Shown here: piece after piece, positions 36,767 to 45,233 of the stretch
Numbering within the stretch: position 1 is the first letter of the stretch
Layout of the letters: each line of letters starts with the position of its first letter
DNA from: PALSA-911 sp963839645
GTDB lineage: Bacteria; Pseudomonadota; Alphaproteobacteria; Acetobacterales; Acetobacteraceae
NCBI GenBank assembly: GCA_963839645.1
Contig: CAWIVZ010000008.1
Coordinates: forward strand, 1,349,129-1,413,128
Direction of reading: 5' to 3'
Length of the DNA: 64,000 nucleotides
The notes under the pieces: generated by a model
Databases searched by the model: none
What the model was told of the DNA's origin: nothing
The model's input: only the letters and a program-made list of their open reading frames with translations
Program-made: the position numbers and the translations under genes

Positions 36767-38461
36767 CTAGTTCCTGACCCTGATGGTTGCATAGATGTAA
36801 TCGATGCTGCGCACCGGACGGACGGCGATGTCGACGCGCACGATACCTTGGGCGAAATCGAGCTGGGTCGAATAGACATCGACAGTGAACGCCGGCGAGG
36901 TGCCATCGGTCGAGGGCACCAACGAGCCTTCACGCTCCAACCGGGTGAAGGTGCCCACGAGCTGCTCGCGCAGTGCCAGCCGAGCCCCGGCGCTGTTCAA
37001 TTCGCCAATGAAGTTTTCCGAAATATTCTTGGTTTCTCGGATGCAGATGTCGGCCACGCGGGTAACCGAGATCTGATCGCCCGACGTGTCCAGCCCACGC
37101 AGTACGACCACGCCGCGCCCGGCACGGTTCTCCACCACGCACAGATTGGTGGTGGATCCGAGCAGCCGGTTCAGTTCGCTGTCGCGGAAGGTCGCGGGCG
37201 GAATGCCGAACAATGGCGTCGGCTTGAAAGTGGGCGAATCGCGCGGGTCGAGGCGGCCGACCAGCCCAGCCACGGCACCCTCCGCGCCAGGGGGGGCCAC
37301 AAGCACGAAGCGGCGGTTGCGGACCAGCGCCGAATGTTCGCGGATCTGATCGAGGTCGCGCGACTCCGCCGCGGTGATCGAGCCGAAGGCGATCCGCGGC
37401 GCGGCCACCTCCGCCATGGCGACCGCATGCGCGCCGAGCGACTGGTGGATAGCGCGGACATCGTCGTTGCTTCGGCCGGGTTCAATCGATGCCAGCACGA
37501 TATCGATGCGCGAGTCGTCGCCCAGCCGTCCGATCGCGTCAACATATTGCGCGACGCTGGGCGAGGTGCCGCCGGTGAACGCGACCGGCCCCGCCGCATC
37601 TGGAACCGGCAACCGGTCGGTCGTGCGCGAGGAGAGTGAGGTGAAGCGGACGAAGCGGCTCTCGCTGGCCAATAGCGCGGGCAGATAGCGCGCATCGTCG
37701 GGATCCGCCGTGAGGCCGGTGAATTCCTCTTGCAATCCATGCTGGAACACACGCACGGTCACCGTGCCGTCGGCCGCGAGCGAAACCTGCACCGACAGGC
37801 CGGTGGGATCGACATCGGGCGCCGCGCGCATCGACAGCAGATCGCGCGTGCCCGGCAGCGGCTCGGGCAGGCGTATCTCGGCGTCGCCTGCGAACGCGTA
37901 GGTGCCCTCGCGCGGCAGCACATCGGCGAAGCCTGGGTCGACCGCGACCACCAGCCCCGAATTGGCGTTGATTGCCTCGAACAGATCATCCGCGTGGCCA
38001 GGCGCGATTTGCAGGTCAGAGAAACTTTCGAGCACGCGGCCGCCGCGCAACAGGCGCAGCGTCGCGCGCACCACCTCGTTCGCGGCATTGGTTACGACAC
38101 GGATTTCGGCGCGCAGATCGTTTCCCGACGCGCCGTTCGCCCTCGCGCGCAGCAGCACCACGGCCTGTGCCGCGCCGTTCAGCAGCGTGGCGCTGGCACG
38201 CGAGCCCCCGGCGACCGGGGAGACGACGACTTCCGCCGCGCCGTTGCCGAGTGCGTGTCCGGCCTCAATCAGGCTCATCGCGGTGCCTGGACCGAGTAAC
38301 TGACGGAGTTCCGCGGTCTTGGTGACCCCGACCAGTCCGCCAGCCGTAGGGGGACGATCGACGATGCCCGCGATCCCGACGATACCTGATGGCGCGGGCA
38401 GCGGTGGCAGCACATCGAAACGCGCCTCAACACGCACTCCCGGAACGACCAAAGCGGGCAT
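36767..38461 (-). CDS. Contractile tail sheath protein
   Basis: A 564-aa protein starting at ATG 38461. The N-terminus MPALVVPGVRVEARFDVLPPL with GIVGIAGIVDRPP ... VTKTAELRQLLGPGT is the usual sheath opening (YxxPGVYVxE-type). A variable middle domain follows. The C-terminal domain has STTNLCVVENRAGRGVVVLRGLDT, ISVTRVADICIRETKNISENFIGE and VRVDIAVRPVRSIDYIYATI, the conserved sheath core with the handshake strands. Upon triggering it would contract and drive the tube outward. A 27-codon leader ORF ends one base before its start. It is the first large gene of the operon. Confidence 0.92.
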   Translation of the reverse strand: MPALVVPGVRVEARFDVLPPLPAPSGIVGIAGIVDRPPTAGGLVGVTKTAELRQLLGPGTAMSLIEAGHALGNGAAEVVVSPVAGGSRASATLLNGAAQAVVLLRARANGASGNDLRAEIRVVTNAANEVVRATLRLLRGGRVLESFSDLQIAPGHADDLFEAINANSGLVVAVDPGFADVLPREGTYAFAGDAEIRLPEPLPGTRDLLSMRAAPDVDPTGLSVQVSLAADGTVTVRVFQHGLQEEFTGLTADPDDARYLPALLASESRFVRFTSLSSRTTDRLPVPDAAGPVAFTGGTSPSVAQYVDAIGRLGDDSRIDIVLASIEPGRSNDDVRAIHQSLGAHAVAMAEVAAPRIAFGSITAAESRDLDQIREHSALVRNRRFVLVAPPGAEGAVAGLVGRLDPRDSPTFKPTPLFGIPPATFRDSELNRLLGSTTNLCVVENRAGRGVVVLRGLDTSGDQISVTRVADICIRETKNISENFIGELNSAGARLALREQLVGTFTRLEREGSLVPSTDGTSPAFTVDVYSTQLDFAQGIVRVDIAVRPVRSIDYIYATIRVRN

Positions 38462-38462
38462 G

Positions 38463-38546
38463 CTAGTCCCCCAACCACCTCGGCCCGCCGGATCGCGAGC
38501 CGGAAAGACTAACCACGCAACCAACCGAGATCTGCACTGTAACCAT
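38463..38546 (-). CDS. Putative 27-codon leader ORF coupled to the sheath gene
   Basis: ATG at 38546 is preceded by a perfect AAAGGAG (38556-38562) with 9 bases between. The frame runs 27 codons and stops with TAG at 38463-38465. One base later the sheath ATG begins. The sheath itself has only a weaker GGGGGA inside this ORF. The peptide (MVTVQISVGCVV then a Ser/Gly/Arg-rich end) has no known family. The arrangement fits translational coupling of the sheath to a leader, or a regulatory uORF. It could also be chance. Confidence 0.4.
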   Translation of the reverse strand: MVTVQISVGCVVSLSGSRSGGPRWLGD

Positions 38547-38561
38547 GGATCGTGGCTCCTT

Positions 38562-38880
38562 TCAATCCGCAATACAACGGCGTAACGTCGAATTGTAAAC
38601 GGCAGGCGGGAGGCGAGATGGTCCTATCTGCGGGAACAGCTTGGCGGCGAATATAAGCTGCCCCCTGGTCCCGATTATGCCGCCAACGCAGGACTTGCCA
38701 CCGTCACCGGGGCATGCCCTGGCGGCGGCGAGCCAATTCCATGATAGGCCTCGTTCGGCGTCCCTCCACCCAGGGCAGAGTGCGGGCGACCGCTGTCCGA
38801 GCTCCTTTCCCGCAACCTCGGCAACGCCTGCACAGTCCAGGCGGCATTTTGAGACGTCTACTCCGGCAAACAACATAGAA
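38562..38880 (-). pseudogene. Possible IS110-family transposase remnant
   Basis: The minus-strand frame near 38880 opens MLFAGVDVSKCRLDCAGVA, matching the IS110-type DEDD transposase start (GxDVSKxxLD with the first catalytic Asp). After about 20 codons the match is lost and the rest does not look like transposase. Only the first box supports the call; nothing else identifies the 300 bases. Confidence 0.35.
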
Positions 38881-39084
38881 GTGTTCTCCAGGTTGTTTCG
38901 TCCCTGTGCGCTGATCAACCTTGTTTATACAGGCTCATCCAGAACGGGTCTTGGCTACCGTCCGATCTCGTCCAGGGCGCGTGGGTGAGGCCAGGCGCAC
39001 CGTCTACGCCGCAGCAGACGCGATGTCTCACGTGATGTTCGGGCTGTTCTGGCCTCGTGCTCCGGGAACAACCCGCAACGCCCA

Positions 39085-39480
39085 TCAGGTTCAAGGTGAT
39101 GTCCGAACACCAGACCTGGTTGGGCCGCGTGATCGCCAGATCGCGAAGCAGAGAGCGGGTAAACCCGATGCTCCGGATGCGGCGCGCTGGTGTTCGGCTT
39201 TTGACAGAGCGCCCGCAGGCCCATCTTGCGCATCAGTCGAGCGACCCGGCTGCGCGATCGCCTGCCGCTTCAGGCTGCGATCATCGTCTGGTGGATGCCG
39301 TGCTTGGCAGCCAGCTGCGCCAGCGTCAGTTCACCCTTGATCGCCTCCAGAGCCACCTTCGCCTTAAACTCGGCCCCATAACGCTTCCGTGTCACTTTTC
39401 CCATAACGTCCCGTCTCTCATTCAAGCGGGAGTAGCTTATCGCCCGGTCCGAAATCCCGGGACCACCTCCGTTTGGAATA
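39085..39480 (-). mobile_element. Degenerate IS3-family element (orfA/orfB fragments and one end)
   Basis: OrfA begins at ATG 39404 (GKVTRKRYGAEFKAKVALEA) and is cut by a 1-base loss after HQTMIAA near 39275. OrfB is entered internally (LMRKMGLRALCQKPNTSAPH, then PNQVWCSDIT) with another frameshift near 39165. The D of SDIT is the first Asp of the DDE triad; everything after about 39085 is missing. A 62-bp end sequence (39403-39475) recurs inverted at 52194-52259. The element stops just short of the tadD stop codon. Confidence 0.65.
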
Positions 39481-39490
39481 GCGGTTCTGA

Positions 39491-40237
39491 TCAATGGAAT
39501 TTTGGATCGGGCAAGACGGTGAACTGGCGCAGGCCGGTCATCGCTGCCGTGACCTCGGCAGGCGGTAGCCTCTGCCCCAGGATGCGCCGCGCCGCGGCGT
39601 CATCACCCGCCATGACCAGGCCCGCCACGAGATTATTCTGCGCCCGCCGAAGCTTGGCCGCGTCGTCGCCGAAGCCGCCCTGAGCGGCCTGGCGCAGCAG
39701 GGCGATACCCTCGGCGGTTTGGTTGGACATCGCCAGGGACAGGCCCAGATCGGATCGTATGGCCGGATTGTCCGGCGAGCGCGAGAGGGCTTGCCTGTAC
39801 AGCACCTGTGCCTCCGCGTGCTTTTCCTGAAGATCGAGCGAGATCGCCAAGCCGACGCGCAGTCGGTCGTCTTCCGGCGCCCGCGCCAACGCATCGCGCC
39901 AGACACTTTCCGCATTCTCACCGTTGGCGGTGCGGGCGCGGGCCAGCCCGGTCAGGGCCGCCAACGATCCCGGTTGCAGAACAACGGCCCGGCTGAAACT
40001 CCGGGCGGCATCGGCCGGCCGTTCCAGCATCATCAGCGCGCGGCCTTGCCGCAACAGGGCCGGGACGTTATCGGGGTCACGCTGCAGCATCTCGTCCAGT
40101 ACATGTAACGCGGTATCCGCGGCACCTGCCGATAACGTAGCGTCGGCGAGCCGCAGGTCGAGGGCATGCCTGTCAGCGGCCGGGGTCGCGGCGGGACCGA
40201 GAGTGTCGTTCCCGGCGCAAGCGGAAATGCCCAGCAA
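39491..40237 (-). CDS. tadD: TadD-like TPR lipoprotein
   Basis: A TPR protein of about 248 aa. Repeats include ALLRQGRALMMLERPADAARSFSRAVVLQPG, AEAQVLYRQALSRSPDNPAIRSDLG and AEGIALLRQAAQGGF. The reading frame continues upstream as VKSASVLCLLLGISAC, a lipobox (LGISAC), so the protein should be a lipoprotein. No standard start lies in that frame before an in-frame TAA, leaving only TTG at 40237, which would cut the signal. A start-proximal frameshift or an unusual start is possible. TadD is the outer-membrane pilotin-like factor for the Tad secretin. It is the last gene of the tad cluster. Confidence 0.78.
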   Translation of the reverse strand: MLGISACAGNDTLGPAATPAADRHALDLRLADATLSAGAADTALHVLDEMLQRDPDNVPALLRQGRALMMLERPADAARSFSRAVVLQPGSLAALTGLARARTANGENAESVWRDALARAPEDDRLRVGLAISLDLQEKHAEAQVLYRQALSRSPDNPAIRSDLGLSLAMSNQTAEGIALLRQAAQGGFGDDAAKLRRAQNNLVAGLVMAGDDAAARRILGQRLPPAEVTAAMTGLRQFTVLPDPKFH

Positions 40238-40344
40238 AAGGCACAGGACGGAGGCGGATTTTACCCATTGGGATCGTCTGACCGGTGAATGGAATTATCG
40301 TGATCCTTCGCGACGGAGCGGTGGTTGAGGCGAGACAATGATCG

Positions 40345-41298
40345 CTAGTGGGAAAGCTGGGCGATGATGGCGAGCATCGCGGGGCCTGCCACCACCAGGA
40401 ACACGCAGGGCAGGATCAAGAGGATCATGGGCAGGGTCATCAGAACCGGGAGGCGTGCGGCCCGCGCCTCGAAGCGTGTCAGCGCCTCGGCACGCATCTC
40501 GGCAGCCAGTACACGCAGCGCCTCGCTGATCGGCGTCCCGTAACGCATCGATTGCGCCAGCGTCCCGCCCAGACGCCGCAGGCTGACCAATCCGGTGCGC
40601 TGACCCATGTTGATCAGCGCGGTGCGCCGGTCGGCCAGAATGCGCAACTCGTTATGGGTGATTTCCAGTTCCGTCGCGCAGGCCGGGCTGCTGGCGCGGA
40701 TTTCGCTGGCGACCCGGTCCATCCCCTGCTCCAGCGCCAGCCCTGCCTCCGTGCAGATGACCAGGAGGTCGAGGGCGTCGGGCATCGCGCGCTCGACAGA
40801 CGCCAGATAGCGTTTGCGGATGCCGCGGAGCAGGAGGTCCGGCGCCATCAGTCCGGCCACGGCCGTCGCTGTGAGGGCCAGACGCGTCCACGCCAATGAC
40901 ATACCGACGCCGTGCAGACCGACCCATGTCAGAACGGGAAGCCCGACCAGCAACATCACCTTGGCACCGACGAAAATCGGCAGCGCGTGCGTGCCGCGGA
41001 GCCTGGCGGAGGCGAGCGTGCTTTCGAGATTGGCGATCGCCTTGGGCGACAGGATGCCACTGCGTGTCAGCAAGAAGCCGACGCCGGCGACAGTCCGTTT
41101 CAGGAACGAAATCGGGCCGGCCGCGGCAACGCCCTCGGCGATGGGGGCGTAGACGTCGCGCACCTCCTCCAGTTGGCGCCGCAACCGGCTCTCCCGCCGC
41201 AGGGGCGCCCAGACCAGGGCGCCCAGTACGCAGAGCAGGAGAAGAAGCAGCAGCAATGCCGGACGCAAGGCGCCGGCGGACGGTGCCAGCCGCATCAT
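40345..41298 (-). CDS. tadC: TadC, type II secretion F-family platform protein
   Basis: A 317-aa inner-membrane protein. The ATG at 41298 overlaps the tadB stop (ATGA); the longer frame is a shadow. It has a first hydrophobic helix (LRPALLLLLLLLCVLGALVW), two more near residues 110-160 and a final pair at the C-terminus (LMTLPMILLILPCVFLVVAG). The GSPII_F signature region is MPDALDLLVICTEAGLALEQGMDRVASEI and QSMRYGTPISEALRVLAAEMR. It forms the pilus platform with TadB. Confidence 0.9.
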   Translation of the reverse strand: MMRLAPSAGALRPALLLLLLLLCVLGALVWAPLRRESRLRRQLEEVRDVYAPIAEGVAAAGPISFLKRTVAGVGFLLTRSGILSPKAIANLESTLASARLRGTHALPIFVGAKVMLLVGLPVLTWVGLHGVGMSLAWTRLALTATAVAGLMAPDLLLRGIRKRYLASVERAMPDALDLLVICTEAGLALEQGMDRVASEIRASSPACATELEITHNELRILADRRTALINMGQRTGLVSLRRLGGTLAQSMRYGTPISEALRVLAAEMRAEALTRFEARAARLPVLMTLPMILLILPCVFLVVAGPAMLAIIAQLSH

Positions 41299-42215
41299 CG
41301 AAGGCTGCGCCTGATCATCAGGTGCATAATCAAGCCCGCCAGGCCGAGCATCCCGATCGTCACGTAGAGCAGGCGATTGCCGCTCGGCGTATCGAACAGC
41401 GGCGCGATATACCTGTAGTTCAGGATGCATAGGGCCGAACCGGTGAACACCGGAAGGGCGGCCAGCACATAGGCGCTGGTGCGCGCCTCCGTCGCCAGCG
41501 CATGGGCGCGCTGGCGCAGCGCCACGCGCTTGCGGATCACGTCGGCCAAGTTGTCCAACGTCTCGGCCAGGCTGCCGCCGGTCTGCGCCTGCAAGGTCAA
41601 CGCCACCGTGAAAAAGGAATATTCGGTCACGCCCGTGCAATTCGACGCGTTGCGCAACGCCTCCTCGAGCCGGATGCCGATGGCCATCTGATCGGCTACC
41701 CTGGCAAACAGCGGCGCCGTCGGTTTCAGGCTTTCACGGGCCACGCCGCGAAGGGCTTCGTGCAAGGGGATGCCGACGCGCACGGAGCGCACGATCATCG
41801 AGAGCGTGTCGGGGAGCTGGCGATAGAGCTGGTCGGCGTAACGGGCGTGAAGGCTGCGAAACAACACCTGAGTGCAGCCGATCCAGATCAGCGGGAGGGC
41901 GAAATCGAGCGCCATGCCAAACACCTGGCTGATGAGACGATCGATCGCCACCGCAGGGATCGCCGCCAGCAGCAGCAGCAGCGGCACGCGAACGGGGTAT
42001 GCGGCCTGGCGATCCGGATTGTAGCCGCATAGCGGGCCCAGCCGCACCTGCCAACCGGCGATCTGCGCGAGCAGGCCGAGATGGCCCGAGCCGAACGCCG
42101 ACGGCGCGCGTGCCAAGGCCAGCGGCGTGACCAACTCCGCGACCCGCGACGCGAGCTGCCGATTGCGACGATCCTGCGCCAGCACGGCGACGCCGACCCC
42201 GACAATCGCCAACAT
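41295..42215 (-). CDS. tadB: TadB, type II secretion F-family platform protein
   Basis: A 306-aa protein with an N-terminal helix (AIVGVGVAVLAQ), then LLLLAAIPAVAIDRLISQVFGMALDFALPLIWIGC. The GSPII_F region is QLPDTLSMIVRSVRVGIPLHEALRGVARES and ETLDNLADVIRKRVALRQRAHALATEARTSAYVLAALP. A C-terminal helix pair follows. TadB and TadC form the inner-membrane platform for Flp pilin assembly by the CpaF ATPase. It lies 33 bases after cpaF and overlaps tadC by 4 bases. Confidence 0.9.
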   Translation of the reverse strand: MLAIVGVGVAVLAQDRRNRQLASRVAELVTPLALARAPSAFGSGHLGLLAQIAGWQVRLGPLCGYNPDRQAAYPVRVPLLLLLAAIPAVAIDRLISQVFGMALDFALPLIWIGCTQVLFRSLHARYADQLYRQLPDTLSMIVRSVRVGIPLHEALRGVARESLKPTAPLFARVADQMAIGIRLEEALRNASNCTGVTEYSFFTVALTLQAQTGGSLAETLDNLADVIRKRVALRQRAHALATEARTSAYVLAALPVFTGSALCILNYRYIAPLFDTPSGNRLLYVTIGMLGLAGLIMHLMIRRSLR

Positions 42216-42248
42216 GGCCGCCAGTACCGATCGGGATGAGCCGCGGAT

Positions 42249-43631
42249 TCATGTTGAAACCGGATCTTCCAACGCGGTTTCCCAGGCCCGGTCCAGTCCG
42301 AAATAATGCAGCCGCTCATGGAAGCTCGGCCGCGAACGGGAGATGCGCCAGCGGCCGAGCAACTGGCCCTCCGTGTCCTCCCCCTCGTGCTCGAAGGAGA
42401 AGATATCATGCAGGGTCATCACCTCACCCTCGAGGCCGACCAACTCGGTGAGCTGGATTACCCGCCGCCCGCCGTCGCGCTGTCGTCCAACCTGCACGAT
42501 CACGTCCACTGCGCTGAGTATCTGGGTCCGAATGGCGCGCGACGGCAGGCCCATGTTGCCCATCTGGACCATGTTTTCGACGCGGATCAGCGCATCACGC
42601 GTGTTGTTGGCATGCACGGTCGACATGCTGCCGTCATGTCCGGTGTTCATCGCCTGGAGCATATCGAAGGCCTCGAGACCGCGTACCTCGCCCACGATGA
42701 TACGATCCGGGCGCATTCGCAGCGCGTTGCGGATCAGGTCGCGTTGGGTGATCTCGCCCTTGCCCTCGATGTTGGGCGGGCGCGTTTCCAGGCGCACCAC
42801 ATGCGGCTGCTGCAGCTGAAGCTCCGCCGCGTCCTCGACGGTGACGATCCGCTCGCCATGGTCGATCATTCTCGATATGGCGTTCAGCAACGTGGTCTTC
42901 CCGGAGCCGGTGCCGCCGGAGATGATGATGTTGAGCCGCGCCCGTCCCATGATCTCCAGCGCCCGTCCGAGCTGCGGCGACATCGAACCGAACGAAACCA
43001 GCTTGGCGATGTCGATCTGGCGACGGGAGAATTTGCGGATGGACATATAGGGGCCATCCAGCGCCAGCGGCGGAAAGACGATATTGACCCGGCTGCCGTC
43101 TTCCAGGCGCGCGTCTACCATCGGGCTGCTTTCGTCGATCCGCCGGCCGATCTTGGCGGCTACCCGTTGCGAGATGTTGGCGAGGTGCTGCCGGTCGCGG
43201 AAATGCACCTTGGTCTGTTCCACCTTGCCGCGACGCTCGACGAAGACGCGATCCGGGCCGTTCACCATGATGTCGGTCACCGTGTCATCATCCAGCAACG
43301 GTTCCAACGGGCCCAGACCCAGCATGTCGTCGACCAGATCCTGCGACAGTCGCCGCTGTTCGCGTGCATTGAGCTGGATGCGCTGTTCGGTGGCGATCTC
43401 CGCGACCAGCCGCTCGACCTCGACGGCCAGCCGTTCGGGCGACATCGCCGAAACCCCCGAGGGATCAAGCCGCGCCAGGCACAAGGTGCGCAACTCCGAT
43501 CCGACACCGCCGCCCGGTTCGGGTGCCCGCGCCAATGCCGTCGGTTCGGGCCCCAGGTCCCCGGCGGCAATAGGAGCCGCCGGCGGCCCGGCCTCCGGCG
43601 GACGCCGGCCGAATACCGGCGCGTCGGTCAT
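42249..43631 (-). CDS. cpaF: CpaF/TadA pilus assembly ATPase
   Basis: A 460-aa secretion ATPase of the T2SS/T4P/Tad group. It has LVDDMLGLGPLEPLLDDDTVTDIMVNGPDRVFVERRGK (N1 domain) and Walker A GGTGSGKTTLLNAIS. VTVEDAAELQLQQPHVVRLETRPPNIEGKGEITQRDLIRNALRMRPDRIIVGEVRGLEAFDMLQAMNTGHDGSMSTVHANNTRDAL covers the Asp box, Walker B and His box. It powers Flp pilus extension. The ATG at 43631 overlaps the cpaE stop; a TTG at 43643 is the longer option. Confidence 0.94.
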   Translation of the reverse strand: MTDAPVFGRRPPEAGPPAAPIAAGDLGPEPTALARAPEPGGGVGSELRTLCLARLDPSGVSAMSPERLAVEVERLVAEIATEQRIQLNAREQRRLSQDLVDDMLGLGPLEPLLDDDTVTDIMVNGPDRVFVERRGKVEQTKVHFRDRQHLANISQRVAAKIGRRIDESSPMVDARLEDGSRVNIVFPPLALDGPYMSIRKFSRRQIDIAKLVSFGSMSPQLGRALEIMGRARLNIIISGGTGSGKTTLLNAISRMIDHGERIVTVEDAAELQLQQPHVVRLETRPPNIEGKGEITQRDLIRNALRMRPDRIIVGEVRGLEAFDMLQAMNTGHDGSMSTVHANNTRDALIRVENMVQMGNMGLPSRAIRTQILSAVDVIVQVGRQRDGGRRVIQLTELVGLEGEVMTLHDIFSFEHEGEDTEGQLLGRWRISRSRPSFHERLHYFGLDRAWETALEDPVST

Positions 43632-44857
43632 CGGCGCCACCAACGGTTACGGCGCCCATCGCCCAGCACGCTCACGGACCCTACGCGAAACGCCAGTTCT
43701 TCCATCGATTTGCGAAACACTCGGTTGGTCGCGGCTGCTGGCTCGCCGAGATTCGCGGCGTCACACAACGCTCCTTTCAAGTAGGGGATCATCAGGTCGG
43801 GCTTGCGCCCGGTCGCCTGTTGGAACTGGGCAACGCTCAGACCGCCCTTCATTCCGGTCCGGTTAAGCACCACCGTGGTGGAGGCTGGCATGGCCATGCC
43901 GGGATGGACAGATGGCTGGGCCATGGCCAGGTAGCGCAGAATATTGCGCGCGCCGGCGATCGTGGGTTCGGTCACGAGAACGCGTTGATGCGCCAGGTCA
44001 AACAGCTCCCGGCCGATACGGCTCGCTGGCCAGGCGGCATCGCAGACGAGGAACTTGTAGCGCCGGCCCAGCGTCTCCATCAGGCCGGAAAGCGCGCCGG
44101 CGATGACGGGTGGCGCATCGGCCAGCCGCCCCTCGCCAGCCAGCACATGCAACCGCTCGCCCACCACCTGTGCCGTGCGGTCGATGAACAGGTCGTCGAC
44201 GCGGGCGGGATTTTCCAGCGCGACCCGCAGCCCGGGCCGGGGCTTGATGGACAGCAGCATCGCCGCGGCCCCGCCATAAAGGTCGCCGTCCAGCAGCAAC
44301 GTGTGGCGGTGAGCCCGCTCCGCCAGATACCAGGCGAGGTTGGCGGCGATCGTCGTCGCGCCGACCCCCCCATGCACGCCCGTGACGCTGAGCACGCGCC
44401 CGCCACGCAGGAGCCGGGCACCGGGCTTGCGTCCGTCGACCACCGGCCCGAAATGCTGGCGCACCAACTCCTGGTTAAGCGGCTTGAACAGGTATTCCAG
44501 TACCCCCAACCCGTGCGTCAGGCTGCGGTACAGCGAGACGTCCTGATGGTCGCCGATCACGAGAACGCGCACTTCCGGTTCGACCAGCTGCGACAGCTCG
44601 CGCAGCGCGGTCAACGGCTGAGGGTTGCCGCTGATGTCGATCACCAGCACTTGCGGCGAAGGATCACGCCGGAGTGCGCGTGCCGCCTCCTCCAGCCCAC
44701 CGCGGCGTACCAGCACGCCCTCGCCATTCTCGGTCGCCAGCGCCTCGCGCAACACCAACTCGGTTTCGCCGTCGGTGACGAAGGCAAGCACCAGCGGCCG
44801 GGCCGCCGTCGCGCTTTTGGGTTCGTGTTCGGGATTGGTCTCGATCGTCTCGGTCAC
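43628..44857 (-). CDS. cpaE: CpaE/TadZ localisation protein
   Basis: A 409-aa protein with a receiver-like N-terminal domain and a MinD/ParA-like ATPase domain. The ATPase opens with LSVTGVHGGVGATTIAANLAWYLAERA, a deviant Walker A with GGVGATT lacking the first lysine, as is usual in CpaE/TadZ. THTLLLDGDLYGGAAAMLLSIKPRPGL follows. TadZ directs the Tad machine to the pole. Overlaps with cpaF and cpaD-like by 4 bases indicate coupling. Confidence 0.9.
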   Translation of the reverse strand: MTETIETNPEHEPKSATAARPLVLAFVTDGETELVLREALATENGEGVLVRRGGLEEAARALRRDPSPQVLVIDISGNPQPLTALRELSQLVEPEVRVLVIGDHQDVSLYRSLTHGLGVLEYLFKPLNQELVRQHFGPVVDGRKPGARLLRGGRVLSVTGVHGGVGATTIAANLAWYLAERAHRHTLLLDGDLYGGAAAMLLSIKPRPGLRVALENPARVDDLFIDRTAQVVGERLHVLAGEGRLADAPPVIAGALSGLMETLGRRYKFLVCDAAWPASRIGRELFDLAHQRVLVTEPTIAGARNILRYLAMAQPSVHPGMAMPASTTVVLNRTGMKGGLSVAQFQQATGRKPDLMIPYLKGALCDAANLGEPAAATNRVFRKSMEELAFRVGSVSVLGDGRRNRWWRR

Positions 44858-45222
44858 GGAGCAACTCCCGACGCGCCGGCCGGCGGCGACGAGACCGGAG
44901 CCGCGGGTGTCGCCGCGTTGCCGGGGTCGGCCGGGGGGCCGGTATCCGTGGCGCGGACCTGGGAGATGGCGGAGGCGGGCAGGCGCTTGACCGCGCCGGC
45001 ACGCAGGCGTGCGACCGCCGCCGCCGCCATGTCGCCTGCCGAGGTGGCGGCCTCGCGGCCCTGCTCGAGGTCATGCTGGTCGGCCACCATGGCGCCCAGG
45101 TTGGCAGCGTTGGCACCCAGAGGATGCCAAACGCCGCCGCGCGCATAGGGATCCACCTCGTCGCATCCCGTCACGCTGCAGCTAACGAGCAGCAGCACTT
45201 GGCACGCGGAAAGCACGCGCAT
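44854..45222 (-). CDS. cpaD: CpaD-like pilus lipoprotein
   Basis: A protein of about 122 aa whose start at the internal ATG gives MRVLSACQVLLLVSCSVTGC, a lipoprotein signal. The next segment DPYARGGVWHPLGANAANLGAMVADQHDLEQGREA is the typical CpaD block. The remainder is short and Ala/Pro-rich; full CpaD is usually longer (about 200 aa), so this is a small member. It sits between cpaC and cpaE as in other Tad loci. A start at 45237 adds five residues. Confidence 0.72.
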   Translation of the reverse strand: MRVLSACQVLLLVSCSVTGCDEVDPYARGGVWHPLGANAANLGAMVADQHDLEQGREAATSAGDMAAAAVARLRAGAVKRLPASAISQVRATDTGPPADPGNAATPAAPVSSPPAGASGVAP

Positions 45223-45233
45223 GTCGTTCGTCC

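Noticed and set aside
14133..38572. Type VI secretion system
   Set aside because: No TssJ, TssL, TssM, ClpV or Hcp gene; the hub is split into gpD and gpV and there are gpI and baseplate J genes, as in phage tails and eCIS.
14133..38572. Complete prophage
   Set aside because: No head, portal, terminase, integrase, repressor or lysis gene is seen on either side.
36767..38572. A sheath start at 38572 (TTG)
   Set aside because: The extra 37 residues are rich in Arg and Trp and unlike sheath; ATG 38461 begins with the conserved PALVVPGV and follows the leader ORF.
38562..39490. A real protein gene in the gap between sheath and tadD
   Set aside because: All frames here are broken transposase pieces or shadows.
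40345..41640. A 431-aa TadC beginning at 41640
   Set aside because: The first 114 codons overlap tadB in another frame and contain no family sequence; ATG 41298 overlaps the tadB stop by four bases.
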